Positions 25,077 through 34,444 of a stretch of 64,000 nt of DNA are shown one piece after another. Source of the stretch: Bacillota bacterium (GTDB taxonomy: Bacteria > Bacillota > Clostridia > Ch29); assembly GCA_013540605.1 (NCBI GenBank), contig JABVCK010000001.1:62001-126000 (forward strand). Direction: 5' to 3'. The notes under the pieces are model-generated. The model saw only the letters and a list, made by a program, of their open reading frames with translations. It made no database searches and was not told where the DNA came from. Each line of letters begins with the position of its first letter. Within the stretch, counting starts at the first letter, position 1. Made by a program: the position numbers and the translations under genes.

Positions 25077-26330
25077 ATGGATAATATTATTGCCAGTCTG
25101 GATATTGGAACATCGAAAGTAAGTGCAGTGTTAGGCAAGTTCAGCTCCAACGGCTTACAGGTTCTGGGGGTCGGTATCAGCCCGAACAACGGGATGCGGA
25201 AGGGTGTAGTCGTTGATATAGACAGCACCACCAGGGCTATTGAGCAGGCTGTCGAGCAGTTGCAAAATATGACTAATATTGAAATTAACTCTGTCTATAT
25301 AAATATTTCCGGTGGACATGCCAGCCTGTATCAAAACAAGGGCGTTATTGCTGTAACCCGGGAAGATAAAGAAATTACAACTGATGATGTCAAACGGGTG
25401 ATGCAGTCCGCCAGGGTATTTGCTATGCCGCCGGACAAGCAGATCGTTGACGTTATTCCCCGGCAATTCATTGTGGACGGATATGATGAGATCAGAGATC
25501 CGGTAGGCATGTTTGGGACAAGGCTGGAAGTTGAAGCTACAATCGTAGCATGCAGCAGTACTACACTGCAAAACCTGATCAGGAGTGTTGAACGGGCAGG
25601 ATTGGATATTTTGGGTGTGGTAGTGGAACCGTTTGCCCTTGGGGAAGTGCTCCTGACAACGGATGAAAAGGATCTTGGAGTTCTTGTGGTTGATGTGGGA
25701 GCGGGGAAAACGGAGTACTCGGTTTTTGAAGGTGGATCTCTCAAAAGCTCCAGCATCATACCGATAGGCGGAGATAACATTACTAACGACATTGCAGTGG
25801 GATTGCGTATACCCTTTGCAGAGGCGGAAAAAACAAAAAAGGATTATGGATTTGCACGGGTTGACTATGCCGAACAAGTGAGCTCAATCACCGTTAAGAA
25901 TATTGGCGACGACAATACGCGGGAAATTGAGGTTGACGAATTTGCAGAGATAGTGGAAGCAAGGGTCTATGAAATCTTTTTTTTAGTAAACAGGGATTTG
26001 GTTAAAAGCGGTATAAAAGCGAGGCTATCGGCGGGAGTTGTAATAACAGGCGGCGGGGTTAGTTTTTTAAGAGGCAGCAAAGAGATTGCCCAGGAGGTGA
26101 TGGGGTTGCCCGTCAGAATTGGCTCCCCTGATTACATAGGCGTCAGTTCTCCGGTTTATTCCTCCGGTGTTGGTGTTATCAGGTATATTGGCAGCAGAAA
26201 ATACTATGAGCATGACGATTCTGAAAAGGCTTCAAGAAGGACGGGACTGTTTGCAAAAGCGCGTGGCAAGCAATCCCAGAGAGGTGGAACCTTTGAAAGA
26301 ATAAAGAGTTTTATAGATGAGTATTTCTAG
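25077..26330 (+). CDS. ftsA: Cell division protein FtsA
   Basis: FtsA, 417 residues, is an actin-like ATPase that tethers FtsZ to the membrane. It has the phosphate-1 loop S-L-D-I-G-T-S-K, the 1C domain with V-Y-I-N-I-S-G-G-H, a phosphate-2 V-V-D-V-G-A-G-K-T and the adenosine motif V-I-T-G-G-G-V. The C-terminus ends in a short amphipathic stretch (F-E-R-I-K-S-F-I-D-E-Y-F), the usual membrane-targeting sequence. ATG behind GGGAGG. Confidence 0.95.
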   Translation: MDNIIASLDIGTSKVSAVLGKFSSNGLQVLGVGISPNNGMRKGVVVDIDSTTRAIEQAVEQLQNMTNIEINSVYINISGGHASLYQNKGVIAVTREDKEITTDDVKRVMQSARVFAMPPDKQIVDVIPRQFIVDGYDEIRDPVGMFGTRLEVEATIVACSSTTLQNLIRSVERAGLDILGVVVEPFALGEVLLTTDEKDLGVLVVDVGAGKTEYSVFEGGSLKSSSIIPIGGDNITNDIAVGLRIPFAEAEKTKKDYGFARVDYAEQVSSITVKNIGDDNTREIEVDEFAEIVEARVYEIFFLVNRDLVKSGIKARLSAGVVITGGGVSFLRGSKEIAQEVMGLPVRIGSPDYIGVSSPVYSSGVGVIRYIGSRKYYEHDDSEKASRRTGLFAKARGKQSQRGGTFERIKSFIDEYF

Positions 26331-26363
26331 TAGTGGTGCACATAAAAAAAGGGGGTTTTATGT

Positions 26364-27440
26364 TTGCTGGAATTTGATATCGATAGTCAACAATTTGCAG
26401 TAATTAAGGTTATAGGCGTTGGCGGAGGAGGAAGTAACGCAGTTAACAGGATGATTGAAGCAGGGCTTAAGGGGATAGAGTTTATTGCAGTGAATACAGA
26501 TAAGCAAGCCCTCTTATTATCGAATGCTGCACAAAAAATCCAGATAGGAGAAAAGCTCACAAAGGGTTTGGGAGCAGGTGCAAATCCGGAAATCGGACAA
26601 AAAGCAGCTGAAGAAAGCAAGGAACTGATTCATAATTCAATTAAAGGTGCGGACATGGTGTTCATTACCTCCGGCATGGGTGGCGGAACGGGTACAGGAG
26701 CGGCCCCAATAGTAGCAGAAACGGCAAAGGAATTGGGCATTCTAACAGTTGGTGTTGTTACCAAGCCCTTCAGTTTCGAAGGGAGAAAGAGGATATTACA
26801 GGCGGATGAAGGAATAAAGGAACTGAAAAGCAAGGTTGATACTCTGGTGATTATTCCAAATGATAGGCTGCTGCAGGTTTCGGAAAAGAAAACATCTATC
26901 GTTGAGGCTTTCCGTATAGCTGATGATGTGCTTAGGCAGGGCGTTCAGGGAATATCGGACCTGATTGCGGTCCCAGGGTTGGTAAACCTTGATTTCGCCG
27001 ACGTTAAAACCATCATGTTGAATACAGGGATGGCCCACATGGGTATAGGCTGCTCAAATGGCGAGAACAGAGCGACTGAGGCTGCCAAACAGGCAATCCA
27101 GAGCCCTCTGTTGGAGACGTCCATTGAAGGGGCCAAGGGAGTGCTGCTGAACATTACCGGGGGACCAAATCTGGGACTCTTTGAAGTAAACGAAGCCGCG
27201 GAGTTGGTTGCCCAGTCGGCTGACCCCGATGCCAACATAATCTTTGGCGCAGTAATTGACGAAAACCTTAAGGATGAAATCAGAATAACGGTTATAGCAA
27301 CGGGTTTCAGCAATGAAAAACCCAGCAAACCCAAACCGGCCGTTGAAGAGAAAAAACCGAGGGGAAATATGCTAGGCGACTATGAAGGTGTTGACCTGGA
27401 GATACCGACCTTCTTGAGAAAGAACAAGAGTACAAAATAG
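26364..27440 (+). CDS. ftsZ: Cell division protein FtsZ
   Basis: FtsZ, 358 residues, is the tubulin-like GTPase that forms the division ring. It has the [13 protein letters not shown] start, the tubulin signature [10 protein letters not shown] near residue 105, and the T7-loop region V-N-L-D-F-A-D-V. A linker rich in K, P and E leads to a C-terminal peptide ([10 protein letters not shown]) that binds FtsA. The start is TTG at 26364, the only in-frame choice after a stop at 26343; GGGGG lies upstream. An ATG at 26360 in another frame opens a five-codon frame that overlaps the start. Confidence 0.95.
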   Translation: MLEFDIDSQQFAVIKVIGVGGGGSNAVNRMIEAGLKGIEFIAVNTDKQALLLSNAAQKIQIGEKLTKGLGAGANPEIGQKAAEESKELIHNSIKGADMVFITSGMGGGTGTGAAPIVAETAKELGILTVGVVTKPFSFEGRKRILQADEGIKELKSKVDTLVIIPNDRLLQVSEKKTSIVEAFRIADDVLRQGVQGISDLIAVPGLVNLDFADVKTIMLNTGMAHMGIGCSNGENRATEAAKQAIQSPLLETSIEGAKGVLLNITGGPNLGLFEVNEAAELVAQSADPDANIIFGAVIDENLKDEIRITVIATGFSNEKPSKPKPAVEEKKPRGNMLGDYEGVDLEIPTFLRKNKSTK

Positions 27441-27460
27441 AAAAACCAGATTATAGCACC

Positions 27461-27543
27461 TGCAGCCCACCCTTAGGGGGCTGCAAGCCTATGCTCTGTA
27501 GTGGGGAAAACTCAAGGGATGGCTGATACCGGCCATCCTTTTT
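27461..27543 (+). terminator. Two hairpins downstream of ftsZ, the second an intrinsic terminator
   Basis: The first is TGCAGCCC/GGGCTGCA (27461-27468 and 27478-27485), without a T run. The second is GGATGGC/GCCATCC (27517-27523 and 27532-27538), followed by T5, and is a good terminator for the dcw cluster. The rest of the gap up to 27677 holds a repeat-like fragment GTAATCTGCGAACTG at 27598-27612 and no gene. Confidence 0.8.
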
Positions 27544-27677
27544 GCAGCGTTAAGAATAATATGGAAAATTCCCATAGATACGGACACATTTTCCGGGTAA
27601 TCTGCGAACTGTTATTATAGAAATACATCAGATAAAGACAAGCCTTGAAATAATAAAGAGACGAGGAGGATGTAAAT

Positions 27678-28616
27678 ATGAAAAATTCAAAAAGGTTTTT
27701 AGCTTTATTCCTCATCATGGTTATGGCCCTATCATTCCCGTTGTACGCTTTGGCCGACAACGCAGGCGAGGATGATGGGGACCGCATTGAGCAGCCCAAT
27801 GATGAAAACGGCATGTCTAAAGGCAAAGGCAACACCAAACAAAAACCTGCAAAAGCCCTGAAGGACCTCGTTGAAATGCAAAAGGATGAAATTGAGCTTG
27901 TAAAGGATCAGCTGGAGCAGGAAATTGATGAGCTTGAGGCTTTGTATGAAGCAGCAGAAGAGAGCGGCAATCTGGAGCTTGCAGCGCAGTTAATGCTGCA
28001 ACTGCAGGAGATGAAAGCCCAGAAGGAAAGTTACAAGGCGCAGATGAGGGACTTGATAGGGCAGATGAAACTGACAATGAGAAACAGGTATACAGAGGCA
28101 GAGTTGGAACAGTTAAGGAGGCTCGCGGAAGAACTTGGACAAGACCCGGATTTGTTTGTTCTTCCTGTAGAAAATATTATTTCGACCAAGGTAAATTTCA
28201 AGTTCGATACTCCGCCCGTAATAAAGGGCAGCAGGACGCTGATCCCTGTCAGGGCTATAGTGCAGGCCTTCGGCGCAGGAGTCGCCTGGGACCAAGAAAC
28301 CCAAACAGTGACAATAAGCAAGGATGACAAGGAGATAGTGCTTACGCTCGGAAGCAGCACTATATATGTGAACGGGGAAGAGTATGAAATAGATGCCCCG
28401 GCAGAATTGATAAACAACAGGACGTTTGTTCCCTTAAGGTTTCTGATACATAATTTCGGGCTAAAGGTAAAATGGGATGAAGATACCCAGACAATAGAGA
28501 TAGACGATGGAGAAGAGGTGGAACAGGAAGAAGAGCTGGAGGAAGAGCCTGATGATGAACAGCCCGGGGAAGAGCCGACGGAAGAAGTCGATGAAGAAAC
28601 GGGTGAAAATCAATAA
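27678..28616 (+). CDS. Secreted stalk-domain protein (copper amine oxidase N-terminal-like)
   Basis: A 312-residue exported protein. A signal peptide (about 1-25, ending near A-L-A-D) is followed by a charged segment, a helical coiled-coil region (about 55-150, rich in E, L, Q and K), then a copper-amine-oxidase N-terminal-like domain (about 165-275) with the T-P-P-V-I-K-G-S-R-T-L-I-P-V-R-A-I and N-R-T-F-V-P-L-R-F-L hallmarks. The C-terminal ~35 residues are almost all acidic with Pro and Gly. Such stalk domains are common in clostridial surface proteins and carry no amine oxidase activity. Its role is not known. Confidence 0.83.
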   Translation: MKNSKRFLALFLIMVMALSFPLYALADNAGEDDGDRIEQPNDENGMSKGKGNTKQKPAKALKDLVEMQKDEIELVKDQLEQEIDELEALYEAAEESGNLELAAQLMLQLQEMKAQKESYKAQMRDLIGQMKLTMRNRYTEAELEQLRRLAEELGQDPDLFVLPVENIISTKVNFKFDTPPVIKGSRTLIPVRAIVQAFGAGVAWDQETQTVTISKDDKEIVLTLGSSTIYVNGEEYEIDAPAELINNRTFVPLRFLIHNFGLKVKWDEDTQTIEIDDGEEVEQEEELEEEPDDEQPGEEPTEEVDEETGENQ

Positions 28617-28650
28617 TAGTATCGCTCAAGCAGCATTGCCGTTATTATTA

Positions 28651-28677
28651 AGGTGCCCCTTAGCGGGACACCTTTTT
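28651..28677 (+). terminator. Intrinsic terminator
   Basis: AGGTG(C)CCC/GGG(A)CACCT with loop TTAGC and a following T5. It also lies at the 3' end of the convergent nitrilase gene. Confidence 0.75.
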
Positions 28678-28717
28678 CGCTTTTCAATATACACCGCAGA
28701 TATCCAAAGCTACCCTG

Positions 28718-29617
28718 CTACCTCGGTTCCCTGGCAACCTCGTGATAGCCAAGCATCTCATCATAAAGGTCACATCTTCTTTCACGCAGGTTCTCATCCA
28801 GGTTCAGCAGCCTGATACGCCTTCCTTCTTCAATGTCTATATCCGCATATAGTATTTCTTCCCTGTCCTTTGCAGCGGGGCCTGAAATGGGCCATCCGTT
28901 AGGTCCGGTTACGATGCTGCATCCCGAAAACAGCTGTCCTCGCTCGTTCCCAATCCTGTTGGCACAGGCAACATAGATCTTGTTCGCGTTGGAATGGACC
29001 ATGGCTCTGTAATTACCCATGCAGTACCCCTTTTCATCCCATGTGGCTTCCGGCTTCCCGGCCGGCCAGTTAGTCGATACTACTACAATATCCGCTCCCT
29101 TTAAAGCTAAAATCCTTGTTCCCTCAACGAAATAAAAATCGTAGCATATCTGTATACCTAACCTGGCAAAGGGCAGGTCGAATACCGGCAGGCCCAGATT
29201 GCCCGGTTCAAATATCAGCTTTTCCTTATACCAGAGATGGCATTTCCGGTATTTCCCCAAATATCCTTCGGGTCCGATAAGCACGGCAGAATTGTATAGT
29301 TTGCCGTCCTCCTTTTCTGCCAGACCAGCTATGATATACACGTTGTTTTCCTTTGCTTTCACCGTCCAGGCCTTTACCGTATCTCCCGCAGGTATCTCTT
29401 CAGACAGCCTTGCTAATTCGCTACGGTTCTTAAACATGTAACCGGTGTTACATAGCTCGGGAAACACTATTAAATCTGCTCTCTTTTCCGAAGCCTTGTC
29501 TATAAAATCCAACATCCGCTTAATATTTGTTTCCTTTTCTCCGAAAACAGGGTTCATCTGAACAACTGCAATTCGGACTTCGTTTCTACGCTTGTCGTTG
29601 CCCGGCTTTACGTTCAA
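28718..29617 (-). CDS. Carbon-nitrogen hydrolase (nitrilase superfamily)
   Basis: A 299-residue amidohydrolase of the nitrilase superfamily. The catalytic triad is visible: Glu in F-P-E-L-C-N-T-G-Y, Lys in Y-R-K-C-H-L-W, and Cys in I-Q-I-C-Y-D. Members hydrolyse amides such as carbamoylputrescine, omega-amidated acids or NAD-synthetase glutamine. The substrate is not determined, though neighbouring arginine genes make an amide linked to arginine or putrescine metabolism conceivable. The TTG start at 29617 lies eight bases after GGAGGGGG; an upstream ATG at 29659 has no site. Confidence 0.85.
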   Translation of the reverse strand: MNVKPGNDKRRNEVRIAVVQMNPVFGEKETNIKRMLDFIDKASEKRADLIVFPELCNTGYMFKNRSELARLSEEIPAGDTVKAWTVKAKENNVYIIAGLAEKEDGKLYNSAVLIGPEGYLGKYRKCHLWYKEKLIFEPGNLGLPVFDLPFARLGIQICYDFYFVEGTRILALKGADIVVVSTNWPAGKPEATWDEKGYCMGNYRAMVHSNANKIYVACANRIGNERGQLFSGCSIVTGPNGWPISGPAAKDREEILYADIDIEEGRRIRLLNLDENLRERRCDLYDEMLGYHEVAREPR

Positions 29618-29777
29618 AATAACTGCCCCCTCCGTATGATAAAAAACATCCGTCTTCATTTAACATTTTAAATGCCGGAAGAATATACTTCAACATATTT
29701 TTCCACATACTATTGCTTATAAGAAGTATTCCCAAGACAAGACCCAGGAATGGCAAAAACTCATGAAGAGTGTGGAG

Positions 29778-30992
29778 TTATTGGGGATATTGTGAACAGG
29801 CTTGTATTTTCGCAAAAACCCCATCGAGTATTCCAACCGCAAGGTCTGCTTCTTCCCTCGTTATGATATACGGCGGCAGCATCCTGAGCACCCTGCCGCC
29901 CACGCAGTTTATAATCAGGCCTTCCTTCAAACACTCTTCCACCACTTTGTTCCCATCGGTTTCCACTTCAATGCCTATCATAAGCCCCATGCCCTTGATA
30001 TCTCTAATGAAAGGATATTTACCCCTAAGCTGCCCGAACTTTTCCTTCAGATAATTACCCATGTCCAGAACATGCTCCATGATGCTGTTATCCAGGATAT
30101 AATTAATGACAGCCAGGGCGGTACTGCACGCCAGCTGATTGCCCCCGAAGGTGGACGCGTGGTCTCCGGGGCCAAAACCGGTAGCAACCTCGTCGCTTGC
30201 AAGCATGGCGCCTATGGGGAAACCTCCGGCCAGGGATTTGGCAAGGGTCAGGATGTCGGGCTGTATTCCGTAGTTCTGGTACGCAAACATCTTGCCGGTT
30301 CTCCCTATTCCGCACTGCACTTCGTCAAATATAAGTAGCAGCCCTTTGTCCCTGCACAGGTCTTTTACCCCATTTAAAAATTCCGGAAGCGCTGCGTTGA
30401 TTCCTCCCTCTCCCTGTATGGGCTCCAGCATAACGGCGCAGGTATTGGCATTTATCTTCGATTTCAAATCCTCCAGGTCGTTGAATACTGCATATCCGAA
30501 CCCCCGGGGCAGCGGGTCGAAGCCCTTCTGGTATTTGGTCTGCCCCGTCGCGGTCACAGTGGCAAGGGTTCTGCCGTGGAATGAGTTGGAAAAGGTTATT
30601 ATCTCGTATTTTCCTTCCCCCATTTTGCTCCTGGCATATTTCCTTGCCAGTTTGATTGCAGCCTCGTTTGCCTCTGCGCCGCTGTTGCAGAAAAACGCCT
30701 TGCCAAGGCCGCTCTGTTTCACCAGTATTTCGGCAATTTCAACCTGCTGTTTTATCCAGTAAAGGTTGGAAGTATGCATAACCTTTTCCGCCTGCTCGGC
30801 TATTGCCTTAACCAGAACAGGATGATTGTACCCCAGGCAGTTTACCGCCAAACCGCTTAAAAAATCCAGATACCTGTTGCCGTCAGCATCCCACAGCCAG
30901 CTTCCTTCCCCCTTTTCAAAGGCCAACGGAAGCCTGTTGTAGGTATTCATAACATAAGCGGCACCCTTTGCTGCTATCTCTGAGTTGTTCAT
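29778..30992 (-). CDS. argD: Acetylornithine aminotransferase
   Basis: ArgD, 404 residues, is a class III pyridoxal-phosphate aminotransferase that converts N-acetylglutamate semialdehyde to N-acetylornithine. The features include the early L-D-F-L-S-G-L-A-V-N segment, N-S-G-A-E-A-N-E-A-A-I-K-L-A-R, the F-D-E-V-Q-C-G-I-G-R-T-G-K motif and the PLP lysine in L-A-K-S-L-A-G-G-F-P-I-G. It is the last gene of the argC-J-B-D operon, 22 bases after argB. Confidence 0.95.
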   Translation of the reverse strand: MNNSEIAAKGAAYVMNTYNRLPLAFEKGEGSWLWDADGNRYLDFLSGLAVNCLGYNHPVLVKAIAEQAEKVMHTSNLYWIKQQVEIAEILVKQSGLGKAFFCNSGAEANEAAIKLARKYARSKMGEGKYEIITFSNSFHGRTLATVTATGQTKYQKGFDPLPRGFGYAVFNDLEDLKSKINANTCAVMLEPIQGEGGINAALPEFLNGVKDLCRDKGLLLIFDEVQCGIGRTGKMFAYQNYGIQPDILTLAKSLAGGFPIGAMLASDEVATGFGPGDHASTFGGNQLACSTALAVINYILDNSIMEHVLDMGNYLKEKFGQLRGKYPFIRDIKGMGLMIGIEVETDGNKVVEECLKEGLIINCVGGRVLRMLPPYIITREEADLAVGILDGVFAKIQACSQYPQ

Positions 30993-31014
30993 AAATAAAC
31001 CTCCCTTGTAATTG

Positions 31015-31902
31015 TCATTTCTCTATCATGGTTCCTATTCCGCTCTCGGTAAATATCTCCAGAAGGAGCGAATGCATTACTGTACCATTGATTATATGTA
31101 TCCTCTCCACACCCTTTTCGAGGGCTTCCAGGCAGCAGTTGACCTTGGGGAGCATACCTCCCGTAATCACTTTTTCTTCAATCAACCGTTCCGCTTCTTC
31201 CCTGTTTATATGCGGGATAAGCCGCCTTTCTCCCCTGCGGTTGTCAATTACTCCTTCCACATCCGTAATTAGGACAAACTTGTCAGCCTTTAGGGCCCAG
31301 GCAATGGCTCCGGCCGCATAATCCGCATTAATATTATAGCTTTGCCCTCCGGGACCCACTCCAACAGGAGCAATAACCGGTATAAATCCTTTATCGGTTA
31401 AGACGTCGAGTATTTCGGTATCAATTTCCTTCACCCGCCCCACCAGGCCTATATCCTTCTTTACCGTACCGGCACCGTCTTTAACTTCAACCAGCTGCTT
31501 ATCCACCTTTATGAAATCAGCGTCCTTGCCGCACAGGCCTACAGCCTTAGCACCGTGTTTATTGATAAGGGTGACTATTTCCTTGTTTATCTTTCCTACA
31601 AGCACCATCTGGGCTATTTCCATGGTTTCTCCATCGGTTATTCGCAGCCCGTTGATGAAGTCGTTTTTTTTGCCTACCCTGCTCAGCATACTGCTTATGT
31701 CAGGACCTCCCCCGTGAACTATTATGGGTTTAATCCCAACGTATTTCATCAGGACTATGTCCTGCGTTATTGCATCCTTTAATTCTTCATTTATCATGGC
31801 GTTTCCCCCGTACTTGATTACAACCCTTTTACCGCAGAATTTCTTAATATACGGCAGGGCCTCCACCAGGACGGCCGCTTTTTCGTACCAACCGGAAGTC
31901 AT
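31015..31902 (-). CDS. argB: Acetylglutamate kinase
   Basis: ArgB, 295 residues, phosphorylates N-acetylglutamate. The amino-acid-kinase fold begins with V-V-I-K-Y-G-G-N-A-M, followed by V-H-G-G-G-P and a C-terminal V-I-T-G-G-M-L-P-K segment. An N-terminal helix of the arginine-sensitive hexameric type is present (A-A-V-L-V-E-A-L-P-Y-I), which suggests feedback inhibition by arginine. The start at 31902 follows AAAGGAGG; a nine-codon longer reading begins before that site. Confidence 0.95.
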   Translation of the reverse strand: MTSGWYEKAAVLVEALPYIKKFCGKRVVIKYGGNAMINEELKDAITQDIVLMKYVGIKPIIVHGGGPDISSMLSRVGKKNDFINGLRITDGETMEIAQMVLVGKINKEIVTLINKHGAKAVGLCGKDADFIKVDKQLVEVKDGAGTVKKDIGLVGRVKEIDTEILDVLTDKGFIPVIAPVGVGPGGQSYNINADYAAGAIAWALKADKFVLITDVEGVIDNRRGERRLIPHINREEAERLIEEKVITGGMLPKVNCCLEALEKGVERIHIINGTVMHSLLLEIFTESGIGTMIEK

Positions 31903-31934
31903 GAAAACATCCTCCTTTAATGTTACCATTTTTA

Positions 31935-33164
31935 TCAGGTCCTATAGCTCCCGTTTATCTTCACATAATCGTAGGATAGGTCGCATCCCCAGGCAGTAGC
32001 CTGATGTTCGCCATGGTGCAGGTTTACAACTATTTCTATATCCCTTTCCCCGAGTATTGAAGATGCCTTGTCTTCATCAAAATCCAGACCTTCCCCCATG
32101 TCCACCAGTTTTATAGTGCCCTTCGAGCTGTTGATATGCATTTCTACCTTGCCGGGGTCAAAATCGGCTCCCGAATAACCCAGAGCGCATAGTATCCTGC
32201 CCCAATTAGCATCCTCGCCGAAAAAAGCTGCTTTGACCAGATTGGAAGACACAATGGCTTTAGCGCCAACCCTTGCATCCTCTGTAGTAGGAGCGTTTAT
32301 AACCCTCACCTGCAAAAACTTGGTGGCTCCTTCCCCGTCCCTGACAATTTCCTTGGCCATAGCCGTTGCTGCAGTTTTAAAGGCTCCCAACAGCCTGTAG
32401 TAGTCCCCGTTCTTTTCGGTAATTCTCCTGTTGCCCGCCATCCCATTAGCTAAGGCTATTACCGAATCGTTGGTGCTGGTATCCCCGTCAACCGAAATCA
32501 TGTTGAAGGTATCATTCACTGTCTCTTCCAGGATTTCCTGGAGCAGTCCTTTTTCCACAGCTGCGTCGGTTAGTATATAGCAGAGCATCGTGGCCATATT
32601 GGGGTGAATCATTCCGGAACCCTTTGCTATAGCCCCTACCCTGGCTTCTCCTCCTTCGAGATTGACTTTAACAGAAATCTTCTTTTGCCTGGTGTCAGTG
32701 GTCATTATGCCCCTCGCTGCGGCATCTCCTCCGTCCGCCGAGAGGCTTTCCACCGCTTTTGTTATGCCGGTTTCTATTTTCTTCATCGGCAGCTGCACTC
32801 CAATAAGCCCTGTAGAACTCACCAGTACCTCCCGGTAGTCCACTCCCAGCATCCCGGCGGCAAGCCTTACCATTTTTAGCGCATTCTCCATACCCCTTTG
32901 GCCGGTGCAGGCGTTTGCTATACCGCTGTTGATTATCACAGCGCGGGCCACCGGGTTCTTTATATTTTCCTGGTCAACCAATACCGGGGCTGCCTTGGTT
33001 TTGTTGGTTGTGAACACCCCGGCAGCTACTGCTGGCACCTCGGAGAATAACAGGGCAATATCCTCCCTGCCGCTTCTTTTGATTCCACAGCATACGCCTG
33101 CATATTTAAATCCCTTGATACCATTTATGCCTTCTTCGGTTATCTGACAGCCTTCAATATTCAT
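31935..33164 (-). CDS. argJ: Bifunctional glutamate N-acetyltransferase / amino-acid acetyltransferase
   Basis: ArgJ, 409 residues, transfers the acetyl group from acetylornithine to glutamate (and may also acetylate glutamate from acetyl-CoA), closing the cyclic arginine pathway. The autoproteolytic site is K-G-S-G-M-I-H-P-N-M-A-T-M, whose Thr becomes the nucleophile of the beta chain. The start follows GGGAGG at 33164. A separate argA is therefore not needed. Confidence 0.95.
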   Translation of the reverse strand: MNIEGCQITEEGINGIKGFKYAGVCCGIKRSGREDIALLFSEVPAVAAGVFTTNKTKAAPVLVDQENIKNPVARAVIINSGIANACTGQRGMENALKMVRLAAGMLGVDYREVLVSSTGLIGVQLPMKKIETGITKAVESLSADGGDAAARGIMTTDTRQKKISVKVNLEGGEARVGAIAKGSGMIHPNMATMLCYILTDAAVEKGLLQEILEETVNDTFNMISVDGDTSTNDSVIALANGMAGNRRITEKNGDYYRLLGAFKTAATAMAKEIVRDGEGATKFLQVRVINAPTTEDARVGAKAIVSSNLVKAAFFGEDANWGRILCALGYSGADFDPGKVEMHINSSKGTIKLVDMGEGLDFDEDKASSILGERDIEIVVNLHHGEHQATAWGCDLSYDYVKINGSYRT

Positions 33165-33183
33165 ATTTATTCCTCCCATCCAT

Positions 33184-34224
33184 TTATAGGTATGCCGGCG
33201 GCATATCCAAACCTTCTTTTTCATTAAAACCGCACATTATATTCATGTTCTGTACCGCCTGGCCGGAGGCTCCCTTTACAAGATTGTCTATCACTCCGCA
33301 CACTACAACCCTTCCGGCCCGTTGGTCAACGGCTATGCCGATATCGCAGAAATTGGAGTTCCTCACCTGTCCTGTAGCCGGCATTTTCCCCTTTTCCATT
33401 ACCCTTACAAAATATTCCCCGTGATAGAAGTCGGTGTACAGCTCGTTTAGTTCTTCTGCCTCAGTGTCTTTTTTTAAACTCCCGTAGCCGGTAACCAGCA
33501 TGCCCCTGTTCATGGGTACCAGGTGGGGGGTAAAACTTATTGTCACTTTTTTGCCCGCTATAGCTGAAAGCTGCTCCTCTATTTCGGGCGTATGCCTGTG
33601 CCCTGCTGTGCCGTAAGCTTTTACGCTTTCATTGCACTCGCAGAAATGGCTTCCCAGCTTCAAAGCCCTGCCGGCACCGGATACCCCTGATTTGGCGTCT
33701 ATTATAATGGAGTTATCTTCCAGCATATCCTCTTTCAGCAGGGGAGCGAAGGCCAAAATGCTGCAGGTGGGATAACAGCCTGGGTTGCCCACTATCGCTG
33801 CATCCCTTATCCTGTCCCTGTTCAGTTCAGGAATTCCATAAACTGCGGTCTCCAGCAGCTGCGGGCAGGGATGGTCTGTTCCATACCATTGTTCGTAAAC
33901 CTTTGCATCGGCAAACCGGAAATCTGCTCCCATATCTATAACTCTTTTCCCTTTTCTGTTGGCCTCCGAAACAATAGGCCCGGAAAGACCGTGGGGAAGC
34001 GCTGCTATAACGATATCTGAGCGGTCTATAAGCCCATTGTCCTCAAAGTCCGCGCAGCTTAAGTCGGCAAAGCCCTTTAAATTTGCATAAATATTCGAGT
34101 ACATTTCCCCTGCGCTACTTCTGCTGGATATCCCCTCCAATCTAATTTCCGGATGTCTGCACAGCAGTCTGACCAACTCCTGGCCGGTATATCCTGTTCC
34201 GCCTATTATCCCTACCTTTATCAA
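33184..34224 (-). CDS. argC: N-acetyl-gamma-glutamyl-phosphate reductase
   Basis: ArgC, 346 residues, reduces N-acetylglutamyl phosphate with NADPH. The Rossmann loop G-I-I-G-G-T-G-Y-T-G-Q-E-L is at the N-terminus, the catalytic Cys is in G-N-P-G-C-Y-P-T, and P-H-L-V-P-M-N-R-G occurs later. A TTG at 34224 lies five bases after GGAGGTG and is preferred; a TTG at 34239 would place that site within the coding sequence. It is the first gene of the arginine operon. Confidence 0.95.
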   Translation of the reverse strand: MIKVGIIGGTGYTGQELVRLLCRHPEIRLEGISSRSSAGEMYSNIYANLKGFADLSCADFEDNGLIDRSDIVIAALPHGLSGPIVSEANRKGKRVIDMGADFRFADAKVYEQWYGTDHPCPQLLETAVYGIPELNRDRIRDAAIVGNPGCYPTCSILAFAPLLKEDMLEDNSIIIDAKSGVSGAGRALKLGSHFCECNESVKAYGTAGHRHTPEIEEQLSAIAGKKVTISFTPHLVPMNRGMLVTGYGSLKKDTEAEELNELYTDFYHGEYFVRVMEKGKMPATGQVRNSNFCDIGIAVDQRAGRVVVCGVIDNLVKGASGQAVQNMNIMCGFNEKEGLDMPPAYL

Positions 34225-34267
34225 ACCCGGCACCTCCAACTTCTATGTTAATAATAAGAATAATTAT

Positions 34268-34296
34268 AATTATACATATTAAAGAATAAATATGCA
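34268..34296 (-). promoter_or_regulatory. Promoter of the arginine operon
   Basis: On the minus strand, TTGCAT (34291-34296) and TATAAT (34268-34273) are 17 bases apart, about 45 bases upstream of the argC start. Confidence 0.65.
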
Positions 34297-34301
34297 ATAC
34301 T

Positions 34302-34327
34302 CGAATTAAAATTTTGAATTAAAATTT
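34302..34327. repeat. Tandem 13-bp repeat, candidate ArgR operator
   Basis: GAATTAAAATTTT occurs twice in direct tandem (34302-34314 and 34315-34327), ending five bases short of the -35 element of the arg promoter. ArgR/AhrC boxes are AT-rich imperfect palindromes of similar size built around TGAAT and ATTCA, and TGAATTAAAATTTT resembles one arm. The assignment rests on position and composition. Confidence 0.4.
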
Positions 34328-34444
34328 TCGTGCAATATTATTGTTTGTATATGCCGCAAGATTGAGGACAACAAAACGAAAACAGGAATAATTTCAGATA
34401 TTATGGAAGGATTGAAGGAATGTTTAGGTTTTTCAAACCACAGC

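Noticed and set aside
25155-25877. Open frame of 240 codons on the minus strand inside ftsA
   Set aside because: The ftsA reading carries all family motifs. The opposite frame has no recognisable domain or ribosome site.
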